From VGBO01 sp964453335 (GTDB taxonomy: Bacteria; Actinomycetota; Acidimicrobiia; Acidimicrobiales; CAIXPF01), in assembly GCA_964453335.1 (NCBI GenBank), contig CAYVOK010000014.1, positions 28,360-92,359 of the forward strand: 64,000 nt of DNA. The letters are read 5' to 3'. Under the pieces are notes generated by a model. That model was not told where the DNA came from and ran no database searches. It saw nothing but the letters and a program-made list of their open reading frames with translations. Within the stretch, counting starts at the first letter, position 1. The number at the start of each line of letters is the position of its first letter. A program made the translations under genes and the position numbers. Shown here piece by piece: positions 41,681-49,616 of the stretch.

Positions 41681-43735
41681 ATGGTCGCTACGGCGACGGA
41701 CGACCCCGGGCGGTTCCTGAACCGCGAGCTGTCCTGGCTCGCGTTCGACGAGCGCGTGCTCGCGCTCGCAGCCGATGCGTCGCTCCCGTTGCTCGAACGT
41801 GTGCGGTTCCTCGGGATCTTCGCCTCGAACCTCGACGAGTTCTTCCAGGTGCGCGTCGCCGCGCTCACCGACCGCGTGGCTGGCGGCGTGACCGAACCGT
41901 CGCCGGACGGTCGTCGGCCCCGGCGACAACTCGCCGAGATCCGCGCCGAGGTCGTGCGACTCGTCGAACGCCAGGAGCGCATCCTGCGCGACGACGTCAC
42001 GCCCGCACTGCGGGCCGCCGGCATCGACCTCGTCGGCTGGCAGGACCTCGACGCCGAGGGCCGGGCGTGGTGCGGTCGGGCGTTCGACGAACGGATCTTC
42101 CCCGTCCTGACCCCGCTCGCGGTCGACCCGAGCCACCCGTTCCCCTACATCTCCGACCTGTCGCTGAGCCTTGCCGTCCGGGCGCTTCCCGCGGACGCGG
42201 ACGAGGTGCGGTTCGCGCGGGTGAAGGTGCCGTCGCTGCTGCCGAGGTTCCTGCAACTGCCCGACGCGGTGCGGTTCGTGCCGATCGAACAGGTCATCGC
42301 CGCGCACCTGCCCCGCCTCTTCCCCGACGCCGAGATCGTCTCGGTCGACGCCTTCCGGCTCACCCGCAGTGCCGACCTCGACCTCGACGAGAGCGAGGCG
42401 GACGACCTCCTCGCGGCCGTCGAGTCGGAGCTGCGTCGGCGCCGCTTCAACCGGGCCGTCCGGCTCGAGGTCGCCGCCACGATGTCGGACGACGTCCTCG
42501 CCCTCCTGCTCGACGAACTCGAGCTCACGACGGACGACGTCTACGTGCAACGGGACCTCCTCGGTCTCGCCGATCTCGCCGAGCTCGCGGGCATCGATCG
42601 ACCCGAGCTGCTGCACGAACCGCTGCCGACGGTGCCCCACCCGCAGTTCGACGCCATCGACGTCGACGTGTTCGGCGCCGTGCGGGCCAACGACCTGCTC
42701 GTGCACCACCCGTACCACTCGTTCCTGTCGTCGGTGGAGGCGTTCGTCGCCGCGGCGGCGGCCGACCCGGCGGTCCTCGCCATCAAGATGACGCTGTACC
42801 GCACGTCGGAGGACGCCGGTCTGCTGCAGTCGCTCGTGCGTGCGGCCGAGGACGGCAAGCAGGTCGTCGTGCTCGTCGAGCTGAAGGCACGCTTCGACGA
42901 ACAGGCGAACATCGTGTGGGCGCGGCGACTCGAGGCTGCCGGAGCCCACGTCGTGTACGGGATCGCCGGGCTGAAGACGCACGCGAAGACGGTGCTCGTC
43001 ATCCGTGACGAGCCGGGGGGCCTGCGCCGCTACGTGCACCTCGGGACGGGCAACTACAACGCCTCGACGGCGCGCTTCTACGAGGATCTCGGCCTGTTCA
43101 CCGCGGACCAGACGATCGGCGACGACCTGATCGGACTGTTCAACTACCTGACCGGGTTCGGGACCGAGTCGAACTACCGGTCCCTGCTCGTCGCGCCGCA
43201 CCACCTGCGTCCGGCGCTCGTCGAGCTCATCCGCCGCGAGCGGGTCACGCCGGGCGGACACATCACGATGAAGATGAACTCGCTCGTCGACCCCGAGCTG
43301 ATCGACGAGTTGTACGCAGCGAGTCGCGACGGGGTGCCGATCGATCTCGTCGTGCGGGGCATCTGCTGCCTGCTACCCGGTGTTCCCGGGCTGTCGGAGA
43401 CGATCCGGGTGCGTTCCGTGGTCGGCCGGTACCTCGAACACTCCCGCATCTACCGGTTCGCCCACGGTGACGGGCCGGGAAGTCCGGCCACCTGGATCGG
43501 CTCCGCGGACCTGATGCCGCGCAATCTCGACCGCAGGGTGGAGGTGCTCGTGCCGGTGCGTGCCCCGGCACTCCGGGCGCGCATCGACGAGATCCTCGAG
43601 GTCGCGCTGACCGACGACGCGCTCGCCTGGGAGCTGCGCGGCGATGGGTCGTGGGAACGACTCGGCGAGGACCGGGTCGGTGGGCGGCTCGACTCGCAGG
43701 TCGAGATCCACCGCCGCACCTCCGGTTGGCACTGA
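41681..43735 (+). CDS. ppk: Polyphosphate kinase 1
   Basis: 684 residues. Membrane-peripheral enzyme making polyphosphate from ATP, reversibly. N-terminal domain with FLNRELSWLAFDERVL and FASNLDEFFQVRVA, then the two phospholipase-D-like catalytic halves: AIKMTLYRTS, GLKTHAKTVLVIR with the phosphorylated His (about 431), LGTGNYN and later HSRIYRFAHG with the second His. All key residues are visible, and the length is normal. The ATG at 41681 lacks a strong ribosome site, which fits coupling to the small gene upstream. A PHO-box-controlled two-component system follows. Confidence 0.97.
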   Translation: MVATATDDPGRFLNRELSWLAFDERVLALAADASLPLLERVRFLGIFASNLDEFFQVRVAALTDRVAGGVTEPSPDGRRPRRQLAEIRAEVVRLVERQERILRDDVTPALRAAGIDLVGWQDLDAEGRAWCGRAFDERIFPVLTPLAVDPSHPFPYISDLSLSLAVRALPADADEVRFARVKVPSLLPRFLQLPDAVRFVPIEQVIAAHLPRLFPDAEIVSVDAFRLTRSADLDLDESEADDLLAAVESELRRRRFNRAVRLEVAATMSDDVLALLLDELELTTDDVYVQRDLLGLADLAELAGIDRPELLHEPLPTVPHPQFDAIDVDVFGAVRANDLLVHHPYHSFLSSVEAFVAAAAADPAVLAIKMTLYRTSEDAGLLQSLVRAAEDGKQVVVLVELKARFDEQANIVWARRLEAAGAHVVYGIAGLKTHAKTVLVIRDEPGGLRRYVHLGTGNYNASTARFYEDLGLFTADQTIGDDLIGLFNYLTGFGTESNYRSLLVAPHHLRPALVELIRRERVTPGGHITMKMNSLVDPELIDELYAASRDGVPIDLVVRGICCLLPGVPGLSETIRVRSVVGRYLEHSRIYRFAHGDGPGSPATWIGSADLMPRNLDRRVEVLVPVRAPALRARIDEILEVALTDDALAWELRGDGSWERLGEDRVGGRLDSQVEIHRRTSGWH

Positions 43736-43768
43736 GGCGGTCCGACGGCAGCAGGGGCTTCCCCGGCG

Positions 43769-43790
43769 GTTCACCTAGGATTCACCCGGT
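43769..43790 (+). promoter_or_regulatory. PHO box (two 11-bp direct repeats)
   Basis: GTTCACCTAGG (43769-43779) and ATTCACCCGGT (43780-43790) are contiguous 11-mers matching the actinobacterial PhoP/RegX3 repeat with GTTCACC core. TACCGT at 43818-43823 would serve as -10, placing the box at roughly -61 to -40. TAGGAT at 43776-43781 inside the box is an alternative -10. Confidence 0.65.
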
Positions 43791-43865
43791 CGTCCGGTGC
43801 ACGTCGCCTCCGTCTCCTACCGTGCGGGCGACCGTGTCGAACCGTCTGGACCAGGAGAGCGCACC

Positions 43866-43901
43866 GTGAACGAGCGCCGCCGGACCGCCGAGGCCGCATG
43901 A
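43866..43901 (+). CDS. Possible 11-residue leader peptide coupled to the histidine kinase
   Basis: GTG at 43866 opens an 11-codon frame (M-N-E-R-R-R-T-A-E-A-A) whose TGA overlaps the ATG of the kinase (ATGA). AGGAG at 43853-43857 stands 8 nt upstream, while the kinase ATG itself has no Shine-Dalgarno. The peptide may only serve to deliver ribosomes by translational coupling. Confidence 0.4.
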   Translation: MNERRRTAEAA

Positions 43902-45136
43902 ACCCGATCGGTGTCGTCCTCGTGCTCGTCGCCGGTCTCCTCGCCGGCGCCGTCGTCGGCGGTGTCCTCGCCCGGCGCCGGGCGGTGCGTTCGACGCAGC
44001 GGGCGGTTGACGCCGCGCTCGTCGCCGCCGGTCTCGGGCCGGTCGGTTCGAGTGACGACCCGAGCGCCGCCGTCGTTCGTGCCGTGCGCGACGTCGCCCG
44101 GGTCGCCTCGGAGTCGACCGGGGTGCAGGCACTGCTCGCCGACGTGCTCGAGGGGTTCCCGTGCGCCGTGATGGTGTTCGGGCCCGACGGCACGGTGGAG
44201 GTCGTGAACGCGGCAGGCTCCCGTCTGCTCGACGCGCGACACACCGAGGCGATCGTCGCCCGGGCGGTGCGCGAGCTCCTCGCCGAGGGGGGCACGCGCA
44301 CGGTCGAACTCGCCGGTCCGCCGCCGCAGTGCTTCGACGTCGCCGTGCGGCCCCTGTCCGGCGGTCATTCGCTCGCGATCGTGGAGGACGTCACGGAACG
44401 CCGCAGGCTCGAAGCGGTCCGACGGGACTTCGTGGCGAACATCAGTCACGAGTTGCGCACGCCGGTCGGTGCGATCGCCGTGCTCGCGGAGACGATGCGC
44501 GACGAGGGTGAGGTCGACGTGCTGACACGGCTCGCCGGCAAGGTGCACCGGGAGGCGCTGCGGGTCACCGATGCGCTCGAGGACCTGCTCGAGCTCTCCC
44601 GTATCGAGTCGGTCGACCGTCCGGCGTTCGAGCCCGTGCCGGTGTGTTCGCTCGTCGACGACGCGTTCGGACGTGTCACCCAGTCGGCGGAGGCGCGGGG
44701 TGTGCAGCTCGTCCGTGCCGTCGGGCCGGGCTTGGTCACGGTCACGTGCGACCGCAGGCAGGTCGTCTCGGCGCTCGTGAATCTGCTCGACAATGCCGTG
44801 AAGTACAGCGAACCGTCGTCGACGGTCACGCTGCGGGCCGACGCCGACCCCGACGCCGCGGACGGTCCGGGGGGTGAGGTCGTCTTCGTCGTCGAGGACC
44901 GTGGCATCGGGATCCCCGCTCGAGATCTCGAGCGGGTGTTCGAGCGTTTCTACCGGGTCGACCGGGCTCGGAGTCGCACGACCGGGGGTACGGGCCTCGG
45001 GCTCGCCATCGTGCGGCACGTCGCCGAGAACCACGCCGGACGTGTGGGTGTCACGTCGACGGAGGGGGTCGGCTCCCGGTTCGAGCTCCGCCTGCCGGTC
45101 GGTCCGGTCGGTGTCGTGACCGAGGAGGTCTCCTGA
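43898..45136 (+). CDS. Sensor histidine kinase, SenX3/PhoR-like
   Basis: 412 residues. One membrane helix (about 5-25), a PAS-like region (about 80-165, AVMVFGPDGTVEVVNAAG), then the dimerisation domain with the phosphorylated His184 in ANISHELRTPVGAIAV. The ATPase domain shows the N box LLDNAVKYS, G1 VEDRGIGIP, F box VFERFYRVD and G2 GGTGLGLAIV. The arrangement and the response regulator behind it (TGATG overlap) match SenX3-RegX3, the phosphate-sensing pair of actinobacteria. The PHO box upstream suggests autoregulation. SenX3 usually has two helices; only one is clear here. Confidence 0.9.
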   Translation: MNPIGVVLVLVAGLLAGAVVGGVLARRRAVRSTQRAVDAALVAAGLGPVGSSDDPSAAVVRAVRDVARVASESTGVQALLADVLEGFPCAVMVFGPDGTVEVVNAAGSRLLDARHTEAIVARAVRELLAEGGTRTVELAGPPPQCFDVAVRPLSGGHSLAIVEDVTERRRLEAVRRDFVANISHELRTPVGAIAVLAETMRDEGEVDVLTRLAGKVHREALRVTDALEDLLELSRIESVDRPAFEPVPVCSLVDDAFGRVTQSAEARGVQLVRAVGPGLVTVTCDRRQVVSALVNLLDNAVKYSEPSSTVTLRADADPDAADGPGGEVVFVVEDRGIGIPARDLERVFERFYRVDRARSRTTGGTGLGLAIVRHVAENHAGRVGVTSTEGVGSRFELRLPVGPVGVVTEEVS

Positions 45137-45858
45137 TGGTCGAGCGTCCCGTCGTCCTCGTCGTCGAGGACGAGGACAGCTTCCTCGACGCGTTGACCGT
45201 CGGCCTCGGCCGCGAGGGTTTCGACGTCGAGGTCGCCACCGACGGTGTCGAGGCGATCGAGCGCTTCGACGCAGTGCGGCCCGACATCGTGCTCCTCGAC
45301 GTGATGCTGCCGCGTCTGTCGGGCATCGACGTGTGCCGGGAGATCCGCAAGCGGTCGAGCGTCCCGATCATCATGGTGACGGCGAAGAGCTCGGAGATCG
45401 ACACCGTCGTCGGCCTCGAGGTCGGGGCGGACGACTACGTGAGCAAGCCGTACCGTCTGCGCGAACTCGTCGCCCGGATGCGTGCCGTGCTGCGCCGGGC
45501 CGAGGTGGTCGGCAGTGGCGACACGCCGGACCCCGGTGCCGCGTCTCCGGATGTGCTTGCGGCCGGTGACGTCGTCGTCGACCTCGGTCGTCACGAGGTC
45601 GACGTGCGGGGTGCGCCCGTGCGTCTCCCGCTGAAGGAGTTCGAACTCCTCGCGCTCCTCGTCGCGAACGCGGGGCGGGTCCTGCCGCGCGAGACGCTCA
45701 TCGACCGGATCTGGGGGTCGGACTACGTGGGCGACACGAAGACGCTCGACGTCCATGTGAAGCGCCTGCGGGCGAAGATCGAGGCCGATCCGTCGAACCC
45801 GACGTCGATCGTCACGATCCGGGGTCTTGGGTACAAGTTCGTCGCCGCCGGGTCCTGA
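45136..45858 (+). CDS. OmpR-family response regulator, RegX3/PhoP-like
   Basis: 240 residues. Receiver with the acidic pair E11-D12, phosphorylated D55 in IVLLDVMLP, T in MVTAKSS and the Lys in YVSKPYRL. The winged-helix DNA-binding domain contains LPLKEFELLALLVANAGRVL, DVHVKRLRAKIE and IRGLGYKF. It probably binds GTTCACC repeats and controls phosphate-starvation genes, inferred from its family and the adjacent PHO box. The start overlaps the kinase stop by 1 nt, with GAGGAGG upstream. Confidence 0.93.
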   Translation: MVERPVVLVVEDEDSFLDALTVGLGREGFDVEVATDGVEAIERFDAVRPDIVLLDVMLPRLSGIDVCREIRKRSSVPIIMVTAKSSEIDTVVGLEVGADDYVSKPYRLRELVARMRAVLRRAEVVGSGDTPDPGAASPDVLAAGDVVVDLGRHEVDVRGAPVRLPLKEFELLALLVANAGRVLPRETLIDRIWGSDYVGDTKTLDVHVKRLRAKIEADPSNPTSIVTIRGLGYKFVAAGS

Positions 45859-45869
45859 TCGGGCACCCC

Positions 45870-45875
45870 TACCAT
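45870..45875 (+). promoter_or_regulatory. -10 element TACCAT, leaderless
   Basis: TACCAT ends 7 nt before the ATG at 45883. It shows that this in-frame ATG, and not the one at 45874, is the likely start. Confidence 0.5.
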
Positions 45876-45882
45876 GGGGACG

Positions 45883-47160
45883 ATGTCCGCTCCCGGACCA
45901 CCGAAGCCGCCGATGAGCCGGGCCAGGGCGTTCACCCGCCTGGCGCGGACCCACGCGGCTGCGGCGGCGGGTGACGCATCGGTCGCCGTGGCGCTCGCCG
46001 GTTCGCTGTTCTTCTCCATCGACTACGACGCGGCACGTTGGCGCATCGTGCTCTACCTGGTGCTCACGCTCGCGCCGTTCGCCGTCGTCGCACCCCTGCT
46101 CGGACCGGCGATCGATCGCGCCCGCGGCGGCGCCCGATGGTTGATCGTCGGCAGCGTCACCACCCGGGCCGCCGTCGCGTTGCTGCTGGTCGGCCACCTC
46201 GACTCGCTGCTGCTGTTCCCCGAGGCGTTCACGATGCTCGTGATGGGCAAGAGCTACCAGGTCGCGAAGAGCACCTACCTGCCGACCGTCGTCGACTCGG
46301 ACACGGCGCTCGTCGCCACGAACGCGCGCATGGCGCTGCTCTCGGCGGTCTCGGCGGGTGTCGGCGCCGTCCCGGCAGTGATCTGTTCACGGGTCTTCGG
46401 GCCGCAGGCGGCGATGGCGGTCGCCATGTGCTGGTTCGCGGTCGCTGCGTGGTGCTCGTTCATGATCCCGGCACCACCGGCGACCGTCGTCGGTCGGCCG
46501 ACGGTCGAGGAACGTGCCGAGCTCGCCTCCGGAGGGATCCGCGTCGTGGCGTCGGCCATGGGTGGGCTGCGGAGCGCGGTCGGGTTCCTCACGTTCTGGA
46601 TCGCCTTCGAACTCCGTGCGGCGGATGCCTCACCGGTCGAGTTCGCACTCGTGCTCGGCCCGATCGCCGCAGGCGCGATCACCGGCTCGCTCGTCGCACC
46701 ACGGGTGCGCCGCATTCTCCGCGAGGAGCAGATGCTCGCCGGCGCGCTGATCGTGGTCGGTGTCGCTGCGGCCCTTGCGGCGTTCATGGGGGGGTTGCGC
46801 GGTGCCGGTCTGCTCGGCGCCGGGGTCGCCGTCGTGAGTGCGTCGGCGAAGCTCGCCTTCGACGCGTTGGTGCAGCGTGATGCACCGCACGCCGACAAGG
46901 GACGTGCGTTCGCCACGTACGAGGCACGGTTCCAACTCCTGTGGGTCATCGGTGCGCTCGTCGGCGTCCTCGTGCCGCTCCCGCTGCGCGCCGGGTTCGT
47001 GCTCGTGGCGGTGGGTGCGGCGCTCGCCGGTCTGCGGGTGGTGCACGGACGACGTGCGGTCGCTGCGGGGAAGTCGCCGCCGACCCTGCCCGATCTCGTG
47101 CACCGGGTGCTCCACGATCCGACACCGCTCGTCGGTCGCGGGCGGGGCGGTGCGGCATGA
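45883..47160 (+). CDS. Major facilitator superfamily transporter
   Basis: 425 residues, about ten to twelve hydrophobic segments, with a proline-rich start MSAPGPPKPPMSRARAF. The pattern (LAPFAVVAPLLGPAIDRARG, MGKSYQVAKSTYLPTVV) is that of MFS efflux proteins of the MFS_3/enterobactin-exporter-like group. It is followed by a phosphoesterase gene with an ATGA overlap. The substrate is unknown. The last ~40 residues are a cytosolic tail. Confidence 0.8.
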   Translation: MSAPGPPKPPMSRARAFTRLARTHAAAAAGDASVAVALAGSLFFSIDYDAARWRIVLYLVLTLAPFAVVAPLLGPAIDRARGGARWLIVGSVTTRAAVALLLVGHLDSLLLFPEAFTMLVMGKSYQVAKSTYLPTVVDSDTALVATNARMALLSAVSAGVGAVPAVICSRVFGPQAAMAVAMCWFAVAAWCSFMIPAPPATVVGRPTVEERAELASGGIRVVASAMGGLRSAVGFLTFWIAFELRAADASPVEFALVLGPIAAGAITGSLVAPRVRRILREEQMLAGALIVVGVAAALAAFMGGLRGAGLLGAGVAVVSASAKLAFDALVQRDAPHADKGRAFATYEARFQLLWVIGALVGVLVPLPLRAGFVLVAVGAALAGLRVVHGRRAVAAGKSPPTLPDLVHRVLHDPTPLVGRGRGGAA

Positions 47161-47651
47161 CCGTTCGCGCGCTCGTCGTCTCGGACACCCATCTCCGCAC
47201 GGCCGGGGATCTCCCGGCGTCGTTGTTCCCGCTGTTGGCCGCGGCGGACGTGGTGTTGCACGCGGGCGACATCACCGCAGCGGGGGTACTCGAGCGGTTC
47301 GCCGAGTTCGCACCGGTGCACGCAGTGCTCGGCAACAACGACGCGCCGTACATCGGGATGCTGCCGGAACGGTGCGCCGTCGAACTCGACGGGGTGACGG
47401 TCGGCATGGTGCACGACAGCGGCCCGACCGCCGGGCGCCCGCAGCGCCTCCGGCGTTGGTTCCCCGATGCGGACGTCGTCGTGTTCGGGCATTCGCACCT
47501 CCCGCTGCACGAGTCGTTCGACGGCGGCGGTGTGCTGCTCAACCCCGGTTCGCCGACGCAGCGACGGCGTGCCCCGACGCACACGGTCGCCTGGTTGCAC
47601 TGCGCGGCGGGGGAGGTCGTCGGGGTCGAGCTCGTCGACCTCGGCGCCTGA
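47157..47651 (+). CDS. YfcE/MJ0936-type metallophosphoesterase
   Basis: 164 residues. Compact calcineurin-like fold with metal motifs in order: VSDTHL (DxH), HAGDI (GDxx), LGNND (GNHD variant), MVHDSG and FGHSHLP (GHxH). The size and motif set fit YfcE-family phosphodiesterases acting on small phosphodiesters in the cytoplasm. The ATG overlaps the transporter stop (ATGA). It ends 10 bp from the convergent DUF2342-like gene. Confidence 0.9.
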   Translation: MTVRALVVSDTHLRTAGDLPASLFPLLAAADVVLHAGDITAAGVLERFAEFAPVHAVLGNNDAPYIGMLPERCAVELDGVTVGMVHDSGPTAGRPQRLRRWFPDADVVVFGHSHLPLHESFDGGGVLLNPGSPTQRRRAPTHTVAWLHCAAGEVVGVELVDLGA

Positions 47652-47660
47652 CCGGGGCCG

Positions 47661-48599
47661 TCAGCCGAATTCGAGCCGGGCGAGCCAGAGGCCCGGGGCG
47701 TCGACCTCGGCCGGTGTCGGCAGCGTCGTCTCGTCGACCCAGAGTCGACCGAGGGCTTCCTCGCCCGCCCGTTCGACGACGCCGGCGACGAACGCGCCAC
47801 CGCGACGGTAGGTCTCCTCGGTGAGTTCGAGGCCGAGGAGGCGTTCGACGAAGCGGTCCGCCTCCGACACCTCGACCCGTCGCCGACGCAACGCCTCGCC
47901 GAGACGCCCGCCGCCGAGCACCCGAGCGGTGAGTGTGTCCATCGTGTGGTCGACCCAGCCGGCGATGGTCGCGACGAGGGCGTCGAGCTGGGGGACGACG
48001 GTGTCCTGCTCGGGCGAGCGCGTCGCGCCGAGGAGCACGGCCGGATCACCGAGGATCGAACGCAGCGCGTCGGTGTCGCCGAGCGTGGACGGGTCGATCG
48101 CGCCGAACGCGTCCTCGAGCGCGCCGGCGTCGGGTCGGAACGCGCCGACGTAGCGCTCGAGGAGTCCGGCGAGCCGGTCGGCGACGTGCGGGCGGCCGAG
48201 CACGGCGTGGTGCGTGAGCTCGGAGAGGCAGACCCACAGCGCCACGTCGTCGAAGCGCAGCTCCCAGTCGGTGGCGAAGGACTCCACGTTGGGCACGACG
48301 AGCTGGAGGGGTCGGCCGGCCGGACGGGGGAGGGGCAGGTGGTAGGTGCCGAGCGCCCGCCCCGCGAGATGGCCGACCATCGACCCGGCCGTCATGCCGA
48401 GGAGCATGGGGGCGAGCATCCGGGAGAGGTTGCCGAACATCGCCACGAACGGGTCCGACGGCGTTTCCGCCACTGCGGGCGGAGGCTGTGTGAGCGCGCC
48501 AGCGAGGCGCTCGAGGACGGTCCGTTGGTCGGCGAGCATGTCCGTCGCCCAGGTGGAACGGTTGACGGCGGCGATCTCCGCCGTCGGGGCGTCGTCGCC
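47661..48599 (-). CDS. DUF2342-type zincin-like protein, 5' end lost in assembly gap
   Basis: Open frame from the gap (48599) to the stop at 47661, at least 313 residues; the first internal ATG is at 48539. Before it the frame reads GDDAPTAEIAAVNRSTWATD, which matches the usual N-terminal region of this family, so the true start lies in or beyond the N run. The family is the predicted Zincin_2/DUF2342 group, including proteins found with F420 biosynthesis genes. The zinc motif HExxH is here SELTH (S106-E-L-T-H110 counted from the internal ATG), so the first metal His is missing. It is probably not a working protease. No F420 genes are visible beside it. Confidence 0.75.
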   Translation of the reverse strand, partial: GDDAPTAEIAAVNRSTWATDMLADQRTVLERLAGALTQPPPAVAETPSDPFVAMFGNLSRMLAPMLLGMTAGSMVGHLAGRALGTYHLPLPRPAGRPLQLVVPNVESFATDWELRFDDVALWVCLSELTHHAVLGRPHVADRLAGLLERYVGAFRPDAGALEDAFGAIDPSTLGDTDALRSILGDPAVLLGATRSPEQDTVVPQLDALVATIAGWVDHTMDTLTARVLGGGRLGEALRRRRVEVSEADRFVERLLGLELTEETYRRGGAFVAGVVERAGEEALGRLWVDETTLPTPAEVDAPGLWLARLEFG

Positions 48600-48699
48600 N
48601 NNNNNNNNNNNNNNNNNNNNNNNNNNNNNNNNNNNNNNNNNNNNNNNNNNNNNNNNNNNNNNNNNNNNNNNNNNNNNNNNNNNNNNNNNNNNNNNNNNN
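48600..48699. other. Assembly gap of 100 N
   Basis: Exactly 100 undetermined bases. The round number suggests a scaffold join of unknown true length. It removes the start of the DUF2342-like gene and possibly more. Confidence 0.99.
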
Positions 48700-48770
48700 G
48701 CAGGCGTCGCGACGAACCGTCACGGTGCGCGTCGTCGGCCGAGGTCCGCCGTTCGCGGCGTGTACCGCTC

Positions 48771-48776
48771 TACGAT
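48771..48776 (+). promoter_or_regulatory. -10 element TACGAT, leaderless promoter of moaE
   Basis: TACGAT ends 7 nt before the GTG at 48784. Confidence 0.55.
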
Positions 48777-48783
48777 CGACGGC

Positions 48784-49251
48784 GTGCAGCCACCGGCACA
48801 TGGCGAGAGCTGGCTCGGGCTGACGGAGGCCCCGCTCCCGGTCGACACCGCGTCGGCGTGGGTCGTCCGTCCCGACTGCGGCGCCGTCGTGCTGTTCTCC
48901 GGGACGGCCCGTGATCATGCGCAGGGGCGCCCGGACGTGTCGCTGCTCACCTACGAGGCGTACGAGTCCCAGGTGGTCCCGCGTCTCGAGGCCGTCGACG
49001 CCGAGCTGCGTCGACGGTGGCCGACCGTGGGTCGTGTCGTTCTGCTGCACCGCACGGGTGAGCTGCGCATCGGCGAGTCGGCGGTGGTGGTCGCCGTGTC
49101 GGCACCACACCGGGACGAGGCGTTCGAGGCGGCGCGTTACGGGATCGACACCGTGAAGTCGACGGTTCCGATCTGGAAGCGTGAGGCGTGGTCGGGTGGC
49201 GAGAGCTGGGGCCTCGAGGCCCAACACATCGCCGAGGCGGAGGTCGGCTGA
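48784..49251 (+). CDS. moaE: Molybdopterin synthase catalytic subunit MoaE
   Basis: 155 residues. Converts precursor Z (cPMP) to molybdopterin using sulfur from MoaD. FSGTARDHAQGRPDVSLLTYEAYE, VLLHRTGELRIGE, VAVSAPHRDEAFEA and STVPIWKREAW are the family motifs, with the active-site Lys in the last. No moaD or other moa gene is adjacent. GTG 48784 is set by the leaderless -10. The stop overlaps the next start (TGATG). Confidence 0.94.
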   Translation: MQPPAHGESWLGLTEAPLPVDTASAWVVRPDCGAVVLFSGTARDHAQGRPDVSLLTYEAYESQVVPRLEAVDAELRRRWPTVGRVVLLHRTGELRIGESAVVVAVSAPHRDEAFEAARYGIDTVKSTVPIWKREAWSGGESWGLEAQHIAEAEVG

Positions 49252-49604
49252 TGGGGAATCTCTGGTACCTCGTCCTCGTGGTCAGCCTGTCGGTGCTCAC
49301 CGGTGCGGTGCTGTGGGCGTTCCGGAACCGTCCGCGTTCGATGCAGGCGTCGATGGACGCGTTCCACCGGGAGCTCGCCGCGATCGCCCCGCGTGATGCG
49401 ACGCGTCGGCCGAGGCGCGCCGAGACGGACGACGCCCATGTCGAGGACGTCCAGCCGATCCCGCTGCGCTCGCGCGCCGTGCCCCGGGTCACCGATGTCG
49501 GACCGACCACCGGGGCTGCGGTGGCCGGTGGCCGGTCGCCGGGTCGGGATCGCGACGGGGCCGTCGGTCCCCTGGGCCGCCGGCCCGGACGACCGGTCTC
49601 GTAG
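49251..49604 (+). CDS. Small single-pass membrane protein
   Basis: 117 residues. A membrane helix at residues 4-24 (LWYLVLVVSLSVLTGAVLW) is followed by a hydrophilic Arg-rich tail predicted to be disordered (RRPGRPVS at the end). It overlaps moaE by 1 nt and ends 12 bp before the MreB-like gene, so it may be co-transcribed with both. The family is not recognised. Confidence 0.6.
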   Translation: MGNLWYLVLVVSLSVLTGAVLWAFRNRPRSMQASMDAFHRELAAIAPRDATRRPRRAETDDAHVEDVQPIPLRSRAVPRVTDVGPTTGAAVAGGRSPGRDRDGAVGPLGRRPGRPVS

Positions 49605-49616
49605 CGGGCCGTCTCG

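Noticed and set aside
48046..49251. Frames on both strands reading through the N run
   Set aside because: Translation across undetermined bases is meaningless; the true genes are the truncated DUF2342-like gene and moaE.
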